Assembly (NCBI GenBank): GCA_913054055.1
Contig: CAJXIT010000018.1
Span: 1 to 20,684 of the forward strand
Direction of reading: 5' to 3'
DNA length: 20,684 nucleotides
Origin: an uncultured Thalassolituus sp.
GTDB taxonomy: Bacteria; Pseudomonadota; Gammaproteobacteria; Pseudomonadales; Oceanobacteraceae
A program made the translations under genes and the position numbers. A model generated the notes under the pieces. That model was not told where the DNA came from, made no database searches, and saw nothing but the letters and a program-made list of their open reading frames with translations. Positions 1 through 5,803 of this stretch are shown piece after piece (position 1 is the stretch's first letter; the number at the start of each line of letters is the position of its first letter).

Positions 1-285
1 CTAGTGATAGGTATGTTCTTCGCAATTGTCATCGCGAAACACCTATATGGCGGCCTTGGGCAAAACCCATTTAACCCAGCGATGGTCGCTTACGTTGTTT
101 TGCTGATCTCATTCCCAGTTCAGATGACCAGTTGGAATGCTCCAGCTAGCTTAACGGCTGAAGCAACCAGTTTTGTGGACTCATTCTTGATGATCTTTAC
201 TGGCTTCAATAATGCGATCACGTGTCTTCATTCACAATTCCTAGCTACAACTCAAAATCTGGTAAATGTTTTTGTATTCATCTAG
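1..285 (+). pseudogene. rsxD: RsxD/RnfD fragment, 3'-truncated and open at the window's left edge
   Basis: The frame is open from base 1. Its first ~65 residues match the middle of the electron transport complex subunit RsxD/RnfD, an inner-membrane protein of the Na+/H+-linked Rnf/Rsx complex. The match covers a membrane segment, then YGGLGQNPFNPAMVAYVVLL, then ISFPVQMTSW, which is nearly invariant in the family. After about base 210 (…IFTGFN) similarity stops, and about 25 unrelated residues lead to a TAG at 283-285. RsxD is normally about 350 residues, so roughly the last half is absent, including the flavin-bearing region and the later membrane helices. Neither other forward frame resumes the RsxD sequence after base 210, so a simple frameshift does not explain it. 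No rsxG or rsxE follows. Probably a deletion or recombination remnant. The 5' part lies outside the window. Confidence 0.75.
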
Positions 286-352
286 CCAATGCCTTTCCAA
301 AAGCACACCCACTTTAGCGTATAAAAAGTGGACAGCCATTCTCTCAATACAA

Positions 353-379
353 GCCCAATTGGGCAAACAGTGTTTACCC
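353..379. repeat. Adjacent palindromes upstream of the lao locus
   Basis: GCCCAATTGGGC (353-364) is a perfect 12-bp palindrome. It abuts an imperfect dyad, 361-379, GGG-C-AAAC / GTTT-A-CCC, around AGT. They lie in the 257-nt gap between the rsxD remnant and laoC, about 165-190 nt upstream of the laoC start. No T-run follows, so they are not a terminator. They could be binding sites or relics of a lost gene. Nothing else recognisable is seen in 286-470. Confidence 0.3.
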
Positions 380-470
380 AAAGCAAGCCACATCCATTCA
401 GACTGAGCCTAAAAATGAATAATAGAAGCTTTTTTGACCAAAATACGTATTAGGAGCGCCGAAATAACCA

Positions 471-499
471 TTGACCTTTAGAGTATTCACTCTAATAAT
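471..499 (+). promoter_or_regulatory. Sigma-70-like promoter of the lao operon with operator in the spacer
   Basis: TTGACC (471-476; 5/6 to the -35 consensus) is followed after exactly 17 nt by AATAAT (494-499; 5/6 to the -10 consensus). Between them sits a perfect inverted repeat, TTAGAGT-ATTC-ACTCTAA (478-495), which fills the spacer and enters the -10 element. A protein bound there would block RNA polymerase. In Pseudomonas aeruginosa the homologous genes are controlled by a TetR-type repressor (LaoR), so a TetR-like repressor is the natural candidate; that assignment is inference. Confidence 0.6.
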
Positions 500-542
500 G
501 TAAAACACAATAATTAATGGTCTTTAAATGAAGGGGTCCATC

Positions 543-1991
543 ATGAGCGCGACAGCCGTACAACTGAATGATAACGAAGAACAACAGCAGATTGCCTATT
601 TACATGACGTGGTTGCCAAGCAAAAAGCCGCTTACTCTGCAGCGCCTTATCCAAGCGCTAAAGATCGCCGTAACGACCTAGACAAGTTAGCAGCTGCGCT
701 GCGCAAATACAAAGACGAATTAGCAGAAGCCGTAAACGCAGATTTTAGTTCACGTTCAAAAGCCGAGACCATGATCGCCGAAATCATGGTGACCCTTGAG
801 TGCATTAACTATAACCGTAAAAACCTTAAAAAATGGATGAAGCCAAGCCGTCGCCACGTGAGCGCACTGTTTGCCCCTGCGTCTAACAAGGTGCACTACC
901 AGCCAAAAGGCGTGGTAGGCATCATGGTGCCTTGGAATTACCCAGTTCAATTGGCCGCTGCACCGCTGGCCACAGCACTGGCATCGGGTAACCGCGCCGT
1001 GATCAAGATGTCGGAATTCACCCCGGCCACCAATGACGTGATGCAGCGTATGCTGGCTGAATACTTCTCTGAAGATCAAGTGGCCATTCTATCTGGGGAA
1101 GCCGCCGTTGGCGCTGAGTTCTCAAATATTCATTGGGATCACTTAATCTTTACCGGCTCAACGGCAGTGGCCCGTCATGTGATGTCCGCATGCGGTAAAA
1201 ACCTTGTGCCAGTAACGCTAGAGCTTGGCGGCAAGTCCCCTTGCATCATCACTGACAGCACCGACCTAAAAGCCGCAGCACAATCCCTGATTTTTGGTAA
1301 AGCCACCAATGCGGGCCAAACCTGTATCGCACCGGACTATTTATTGGTACCCAAACATAAAGTAGAAGGTTTAAAAGCCGCACTTGCTGAGCGCTACAAA
1401 GCCAGCTTCCCAACCCTTAAAGAAAACAATGATTACACAGCCATTGTAAATGAGCGTCAGCACATGCGTTTACAAGGCCTGCTAAAGGACGCGGAATCAA
1501 AAGGCGCCAAACTGACTCAGCTTAACAATGCTAACGAAGATTTCTCTGGCACCCGTAAGATTCCTCTGACACTGGTTGAAAACACCCACGAAGACATGAC
1601 CATAATGCAGGACGAAATATTTGGTCCACTGCTGCCAATCTTAACTTACGACTCACTTGATGAAGCCTTGAATCACATTAAGGCAGGCCCTCGCCCATTG
1701 GCCTTATATTTGTTCTCACATAACAGTGCAGAGCAAAATAAAGTACTAACACAAACCCATGCCGGTGGCGTGACCATTAACGACTGTTTAACCCACATTG
1801 CCCAAGACGACATGCCATTTGGTGGCGTGGGTGATTCGGGGATCGGCGCTTACCACGGGAAAGAAGGGTTTGTATCGTTAAGCCATGCTAAGTCGGTTCA
1901 TAAAAAAGGTCGCATCAACATGGGCCATTTAATTCATGCGCCTCACGATCGCTTTATGCATAAACTGATTTACAAATTTATCATTCGATAA
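543..1991 (+). CDS. laoC: Aldehyde dehydrogenase, coniferyl-aldehyde-dehydrogenase type (LaoC-like)
   Basis: NAD(P)-dependent aldehyde dehydrogenase of the class 3 / coniferyl aldehyde dehydrogenase subfamily. In this context it probably oxidises long-chain aldehydes made by LaoA to fatty acids. Visible landmarks are the cofactor-site segment VPWNYPVQLAAAPLATALA, FTGSTAVARHVM, the general base in ELGGKSP (about E227) and the nucleophile in NAGQTCIAPD (about C261). The 34-residue spacing between these two is as expected. MPFGGVGDSGIGAYHG lies near the C-terminus. I chose ATG 543 over the in-frame ATG 528 because AAGGGG (531-536) is placed 6 nt before it, giving 482 residues, normal for the family. 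It is first in a three-gene set with the Tat protein and the GMC oxidoreductase, the same gene set as PA0366-PA0365-PA0364 (laoC-laoB-laoA) of P. aeruginosa. The family is certain; the chain-length preference is inferred from context. Confidence 0.9.
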   Translation: MSATAVQLNDNEEQQQIAYLHDVVAKQKAAYSAAPYPSAKDRRNDLDKLAAALRKYKDELAEAVNADFSSRSKAETMIAEIMVTLECINYNRKNLKKWMKPSRRHVSALFAPASNKVHYQPKGVVGIMVPWNYPVQLAAAPLATALASGNRAVIKMSEFTPATNDVMQRMLAEYFSEDQVAILSGEAAVGAEFSNIHWDHLIFTGSTAVARHVMSACGKNLVPVTLELGGKSPCIITDSTDLKAAAQSLIFGKATNAGQTCIAPDYLLVPKHKVEGLKAALAERYKASFPTLKENNDYTAIVNERQHMRLQGLLKDAESKGAKLTQLNNANEDFSGTRKIPLTLVENTHEDMTIMQDEIFGPLLPILTYDSLDEALNHIKAGPRPLALYLFSHNSAEQNKVLTQTHAGGVTINDCLTHIAQDDMPFGGVGDSGIGAYHGKEGFVSLSHAKSVHKKGRINMGHLIHAPHDRFMHKLIYKFIIR

Positions 1992-2029
1992 TTCGTATTT
2001 CTGTTATTTCCTAAAAGCTCACTATAAAC

Positions 2030-2055
2030 AGGCCAATTTTATATTGGCCTCTTTT
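2030..2055 (+). terminator. Intergenic hairpin between laoC and laoB, possible partial terminator
   Basis: AGGCCAAT (2030-2037), loop TTTAT, ATTGGCCT (2043-2050): a perfect 8-bp stem followed by CTTTTC. It has the shape of a weak Rho-independent terminator placed inside an apparent operon, 22 nt before the laoB start. It could lower laoB-laoA expression relative to laoC or act as an mRNA processing/stability element. The T-run is short, so read-through is likely. Confidence 0.5.
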
Positions 2056-2072
2056 CATTAATTGGAATTGCA

Positions 2073-2615
2073 ATGGATAGACGCTCATTTCTAAAACTTG
2101 GTATGGCCAGCTCAGCTGCCTTATCGGCGGTTGGGATGACTGCCAGCTTAAGCGGTTGCTCTGAAGCACTGCCAGAAAATGGCCAATGGAAAGTGCTCAC
2201 CACACAAGATCGCACCATGCTTTCGGCCATTGCACCCGTCATGTTAAAAGGCAGCCTGCCAACCGCAGAAAATGAAAAGCAAACGGCGTTAAATAATATG
2301 CTGGTTGTGATCGATTCGGTGGTAGACAGCTTGGGGCCTCATAACGCCAAGCAAATGTCTGATTTATTTATGCTGCTGAATTTTGGTGTTACTCGAGGCC
2401 TGACCACAGGGGTTTGGAGTAAATGGGAAAACGCCAGTGATTCTGAAATCGAAAATTTCTTAACAAAGTGGCGCAACAGTTCTCTTGGGTTATTTAATCT
2501 TGGCTATAACGGCATTAACCAATTAATCACTGCATCTTGGTACGGACAAAAAGAATCCTGGCAGCAAATTGGCTACCCCGGACCACCTCATGCCAGCCTT
2601 TTAATTACCAAATAA
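2073..2615 (+). CDS. laoB: Tat-exported small partner of the GMC oxidoreductase (LaoB-like)
   Basis: 180-residue protein with a textbook twin-arginine signal: DRRSFLKLG at residues 2-10, then a hydrophobic stretch rich in Ala/Ser. The stretch ends in SLSGC, so Cys29 could also be lipidated (Tat lipoprotein). The mature part is small and soluble-looking, resembling the subunit-3/Tat partner proteins that accompany GMC dehydrogenases such as gluconate 2-dehydrogenase. It lies directly upstream of the GMC oxidoreductase (33-nt gap), which has no signal of its own. The likely role is to carry and tether that enzyme across or onto the membrane; this is inference from family and context. The start is supported by GGA 7 nt upstream and by the RR motif directly after it. 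Corresponds by gene order to P. aeruginosa PA0365 (LaoB). Confidence 0.75.
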   Translation: MDRRSFLKLGMASSAALSAVGMTASLSGCSEALPENGQWKVLTTQDRTMLSAIAPVMLKGSLPTAENEKQTALNNMLVVIDSVVDSLGPHNAKQMSDLFMLLNFGVTRGLTTGVWSKWENASDSEIENFLTKWRNSSLGLFNLGYNGINQLITASWYGQKESWQQIGYPGPPHASLLITK

Positions 2616-2648
2616 ATCCGTTCACTTTTACAGTAGATAAAAATAATT

Positions 2649-4241
2649 ATGGCCATTCCAGATATTTTTAAGCAGCGCGCCCAAAGTGAAAACTGGGATT
2701 TAAACGACGCAGCCATGCTTACCAGCAATCAAACCATTGAAGCAGACGTGATCATTATTGGTACCGGCGCCGGCGGCGGGGTCAGTGCTGAGGTACTTAG
2801 CCAATCGGGCCTCAAAGTCGTGATGATCGAAGAAGGTGGCTTGCACACCTCTGATGATTTCAATATGGACGAACTAGAAGCCCTTCCTAGCCTGTATCAA
2901 GAAGGCGCCACACGTTCAAGTAAAGACGGCGCCATCAACATATTACAAGGACGTGCTGTAGGCGGCACCACAGTGGTCAACTGGACATCCAGTTTCCGAA
3001 CGCCAGCAGCCACGCTTAATCATTGGGGTACACACCACGGCGTTAAAGGGTTTTCCCCTGAAGAAATGCAACCCTATTTTGAAAAAATGGAACAACGTCT
3101 TAACGTGGAAAAATGGGCCATGGCACCCAATGCTAATAACGACATATTAAAAAAAGGCTGTGAAAAAAATAACTGGTCTTGGTCTGTGATTCCACGCAAT
3201 GTGGCTGGCTGCTGGGATTTAGGGTATTGCGGCACAGGCTGCCCAACCAATGCCAAACAAAGCATGCTGGTGACCACTGTGCCTGAAGCATTAAAAAATG
3301 GCGCGACGCTTTATTATCGCTGCAGTGCTAACACATTAACGTTTTCAGAAAACAAAGTGGAAAGTGTTGAGTGCCTTGCCTTAGGTAAAGACGGTAAAAC
3401 CCCAACCGGCGTTAAGCTTTCGTTTAAAGCCAAACACATTGTTCTGAGTGGCGGCGCCATTAACAACCCAGGGTTGTTGTTACGCTCAGATGCCCCTGAC
3501 CCCCATGGGCTTATTGGTAAGCGCACCACCATTCACCCAGTGAATTTAAACTTGGCAAAAATGCCTGATACGGTGAATCCATTTTATGGGGCGCCACAAT
3601 CCATCTACAGTGACCATTTCCAATGGCCTGACACGGATGAAATGGGCTTTAAATTAGAAGTTCCACCGATTCAGCCTGTCATGGGCGGCCAGATCGCAGG
3701 CTTTCATGGCGTACAGTTAACCGAAACCATGGAAAGCCTACCTAACTTGCAAGGCACGCTGGCCTTAATGCGAGATGGATTCAGTGAAGAAAGCCAAGGA
3801 GGGACGGTGGAGCTGGATCACACTGGCAAACCGATACTGGATTACCCGGTAACCGACTACCTATGGAAAGGCTTGCGAAAAGCCCATCACGTGATGGCAG
3901 AGATTCAATTTGCTGCAGGTGCAAAATCCGTTAAGCCTTTGCACATGGACGCCAATTTTTACACCAACTTAACTGAGTGTAAAAAGGCCATAGATTCACT
4001 GCCTCAAGCGCTGTTTCGTCAACGCATCATGACGGCACACCTAATGGGTGGCTGCGTCATGGGCGAAGACCCGAGCAGTTCAGTCATCAATAGCCAAGGA
4101 CACTTCCACCATGCGGATAATCTATCCATTATTGATGGGTCAGCGTTCCCAACCAGTATCGGCGCAAACCCTCAGTTGTCCATATATGGCCTAGCCCTTA
4201 AACAGTCTTCTGAACTCGCAAAACAGCTAAAAGCTGGCTAA
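2649..4241 (+). CDS. laoA: GMC-family FAD alcohol oxidoreductase, long-chain alcohol type (LaoA-like)
   Basis: 530-residue flavoprotein of the glucose-methanol-choline family, expected to oxidise alcohols to aldehydes. Near the N-terminus ADVIIIGTGAGGGVSAEVL is the FAD dinucleotide-binding fold, followed by VVMIEEGG for the ribose contact and GRAVGGTTVVNW. A cysteine-rich stretch, GCWDLGYCGTGCPTNAKQS, is typical of the long-chain fatty alcohol oxidase branch. The C-terminal active site has AHLMGGCVMG (about H464), IIDGSAFPTSIGANPQLS and the Asn at about 507, the usual His/Asn pair. No signal peptide is present, yet the preceding gene encodes a Tat protein, suggesting co-export. No clear Shine-Dalgarno precedes the ATG. 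Matches PA0364 (LaoA) by order. The electron acceptor (O2, quinone or cytochrome) cannot be told from sequence. Confidence 0.85.
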   Translation: MAIPDIFKQRAQSENWDLNDAAMLTSNQTIEADVIIIGTGAGGGVSAEVLSQSGLKVVMIEEGGLHTSDDFNMDELEALPSLYQEGATRSSKDGAINILQGRAVGGTTVVNWTSSFRTPAATLNHWGTHHGVKGFSPEEMQPYFEKMEQRLNVEKWAMAPNANNDILKKGCEKNNWSWSVIPRNVAGCWDLGYCGTGCPTNAKQSMLVTTVPEALKNGATLYYRCSANTLTFSENKVESVECLALGKDGKTPTGVKLSFKAKHIVLSGGAINNPGLLLRSDAPDPHGLIGKRTTIHPVNLNLAKMPDTVNPFYGAPQSIYSDHFQWPDTDEMGFKLEVPPIQPVMGGQIAGFHGVQLTETMESLPNLQGTLALMRDGFSEESQGGTVELDHTGKPILDYPVTDYLWKGLRKAHHVMAEIQFAAGAKSVKPLHMDANFYTNLTECKKAIDSLPQALFRQRIMTAHLMGGCVMGEDPSSSVINSQGHFHHADNLSIIDGSAFPTSIGANPQLSIYGLALKQSSELAKQLKAG

Positions 4242-4354
4242 TTTAATAGCTAGGACCCATGTGCACTTACCTGCTATAACCATTCGGTAGTTGAGTGCGC
4301 ATTACAAATTGATTACCATGCCCGCCATATATATTCCGCCCCAAGGCAGATTTA

Positions 4355-4843
4355 ATGATTAAAGTTATCTACCCAGGTACATTCGATCCGATCACCAATG
4401 GTCACACGGATCTGGTTGAACGCGCATCTCGTATGTTTGATACGGTTGTGGTTGCCATTGCAGAAAGCCCAAATAAGAAGCCTCTGCTACCGCTTGAACA
4501 GCGCTGTGAGCTGGCTCGCGAAGTACTTGGGCATATCCCAAATGTTGAAATTGTTGGCTTTAACACACTGCTTGCGCACTTTGCTAAAGAGCAAGGTGCC
4601 AATGTATTGCTACGTGGTCTGCGCGCCGTTTCGGATTTTGAGTTCGAATTTCAGCTGGCCAACATGAACCGTGCCCTGGCCCCTGAAATTGAGACCGTAT
4701 TTTTAACGCCTCATGAAAAGCATTCATATATCAGCTCGACTCTGATTCGCGAAATTGCACGCTTAGATGGCGAGGTGGCTAAATTTGTACACCCATCGGT
4801 AGAAAAAGCCTTATTAGAAAAATTTGGCACGAAAAACGACTAA
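4355..4843 (+). CDS. coaD: Phosphopantetheine adenylyltransferase
   Basis: Catalyses the penultimate step of coenzyme A synthesis: 4'-phosphopantetheine + ATP to dephospho-CoA + PPi, in the cytoplasm. 162 residues, the usual size. The nucleotidyltransferase signature YPGTFDPITNGH (residues 6-17, His17 of the T/HxGH-type motif) is intact. So are NVLLRGLRAVSDFEFEFQLANMN and the ATP-site SYISSTLIREIARLDGEVAKFV. AAGG lies 8 nt before the ATG. It sits downstream of laoA and upstream of a YfhL-type ferredoxin; the coaD-ferredoxin pair is conserved in pseudomonads and related bacteria. An essential housekeeping gene with no irregularities. Confidence 0.98.
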   Translation: MIKVIYPGTFDPITNGHTDLVERASRMFDTVVVAIAESPNKKPLLPLEQRCELAREVLGHIPNVEIVGFNTLLAHFAKEQGANVLLRGLRAVSDFEFEFQLANMNRALAPEIETVFLTPHEKHSYISSTLIREIARLDGEVAKFVHPSVEKALLEKFGTKND

Positions 4844-4923
4844 ACTTTACTTAAATCAAGGTCGCGGCAGGGTACTTCATTACACTGCAAGCCATCTATT
4901 CACGCTATAAGAGGTATTAATTT

Positions 4924-5169
4924 ATGGCTTTAATGATTACCGACGATTGCATTAACTGTGATGTATGTGAACCAGAATGCCCTAACGAAGCCATTTTTGA
5001 AGGGGAAGAGATTTACGAGATTGAATCGAGTAAATGCACAGAATGCGTTGGTCACTATGATGAGCCGCAATGCCAGCTAGTATGCCCTGTTGATTGTATC
5101 CCACTTGATCCTAATAAGGCTGAGACACAAGAAGAGCTGCAAGCCAAATACGAAAAGCTAACCGCTTAG
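4924..5169 (+). CDS. yfhL: YfhL-family 2[4Fe-4S] ferredoxin
   Basis: 81-residue low-potential electron carrier of the Allochromatium-type (YfhL/Fdx1) ferredoxins. The first cluster motif is C9-x2-C12-x2-C15-x3-C19-P. The second is C38-x2-C41-x8-C50-x3-C54-P, in which the 8-residue insertion between the second and third ligands is diagnostic for this subfamily; Cys58 is an additional conserved Cys. A short acidic C-terminal helix follows. AGAGG lies about 9 nt before the start. Separated from coaD by 80 nt without a terminator, so it may be co-transcribed. A strong terminator closes the unit. The physiological redox partner is unknown from this sequence. Confidence 0.95.
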   Translation: MALMITDDCINCDVCEPECPNEAIFEGEEIYEIESSKCTECVGHYDEPQCQLVCPVDCIPLDPNKAETQEELQAKYEKLTA

Positions 5170-5187
5170 TATTTTAACGAAATAATG

Positions 5188-5224
5188 AAAGCCGCTTAAG
5201 GGTAACTTAAGCGGCTTTTTTCGT
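5188..5224 (+). terminator. Rho-independent terminator after the ferredoxin gene
   Basis: AAAGCCGCTTAAG (5188-5200), loop GGTAA, CTTAAGCGGCTTT (5206-5218): a perfect 13-bp stem running into TTTTT. It ends the coaD-ferredoxin unit. It also lies 25 nt beyond the stop of the convergent GFA-family gene and may serve it too, although the T-run on that side is poorer. Confidence 0.93.
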
Positions 5225-5243
5225 TTTTGTGACTAATAGATGC

Positions 5244-5639
5244 CTATCTAAAACCGGCTTCAAACGAATTTAGCCCCTCTGGTAGCACTTCCCATGTGGC
5301 CTTTGATCCCACATAAATGTGCCTGCCAATTTCAATCTCAGGGTCACCATTCACACAGCCAAGCATGATTTGAAATACTTGATCTTTATGGACCGTACAT
5401 AAAGTAGAACCACACTTTTTACAAAACTGTATGCCATAGCCGTGCTCACCCATGTAGGTGGTTAATAAGTGCTGACCCGATAGCCATTGAAATTCCTCCG
5501 GCTCAACAAACGCTGAAGCGGATGCCTGTGCGGCAAACATTTTTCGACAACGTGAACAATGACAAGACATGGCATCTCGTAACTGACCATTGTGTTGATA
5601 TCTCACCTCTGAACAAAAACACTCACCGGTAATGGCCAT
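5244..5639 (-). CDS. GFA/CENP-V family zinc-binding protein
   Basis: 131-residue protein of the glutathione-dependent formaldehyde-activating (GFA) fold. The zinc ligand pattern is complete: C7-x-C9 in GECFCSEVRY, C26-x-C28-x2-C31 in SCHCSRCRKM, and C73-x2-C76 in FCKKCGSTL. In the founding enzyme these cysteines hold a structural zinc and a mobile catalytic zinc. Most family members are not true S-hydroxymethylglutathione synthases, so the substrate is unknown. Formaldehyde or another aldehyde adduct is possible, and the nearby alcohol/aldehyde oxidation genes are suggestive only. It has an excellent Shine-Dalgarno (AAGGGAAGGA just before the ATG) and its own promoter. Divergent from ggt and convergent with the ferredoxin gene, so a single-gene unit. 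Confidence 0.88.
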   Translation of the reverse strand: MAITGECFCSEVRYQHNGQLRDAMSCHCSRCRKMFAAQASASAFVEPEEFQWLSGQHLLTTYMGEHGYGIQFCKKCGSTLCTVHKDQVFQIMLGCVNGDPEIEIGRHIYVGSKATWEVLPEGLNSFEAGFR

Positions 5640-5684
5640 TATCCTTCCCTTCTAAATTAAGATCACGCAGCACATGCTCAGGAG

Positions 5685-5712
5685 TTTATAGCGACCATGG
5701 TTGCTGTTTCAA
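5685..5712 (-). promoter_or_regulatory. Promoter of the GFA-family gene
   Basis: On the - strand, TTGAAA (5707-5712; 5/6 to the -35 consensus), a 16-nt spacer, and TATAAA (5685-5690; 5/6 to the -10 consensus), about 45 nt upstream of the start codon. It lies inside the 164-nt divergent region shared with ggt. Confidence 0.6.
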
Positions 5713-5803
5713 CACACCATTCCATTTAAGGTTTCTTTCATGCCTGTAATTGGCGCTTATTCTATGATTAGATAACTCAAATATTCTCTTTGGCAAAGAT
5801 CCC

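Noticed and set aside
210..285. Frameshift as the explanation for the end of rsxD
   Set aside because: Neither alternative forward frame gives the expected RsxD continuation, and both soon meet stops.
528..542. ATG 528 as start of laoC
   Set aside because: The Shine-Dalgarno AAGGGG lies inside those first codons and is correctly spaced for ATG 543.
756..1079. 107-codon open frame on the - strand inside laoC
   Set aside because: Antisense shadow of a well-conserved aldehyde dehydrogenase; no ribosome site and His/Cys-rich composition typical of shadows.
4398..4667. Open frame on the + strand inside coaD in another frame
   Set aside because: coaD motifs are continuous in the main frame; the alternative has no family features.
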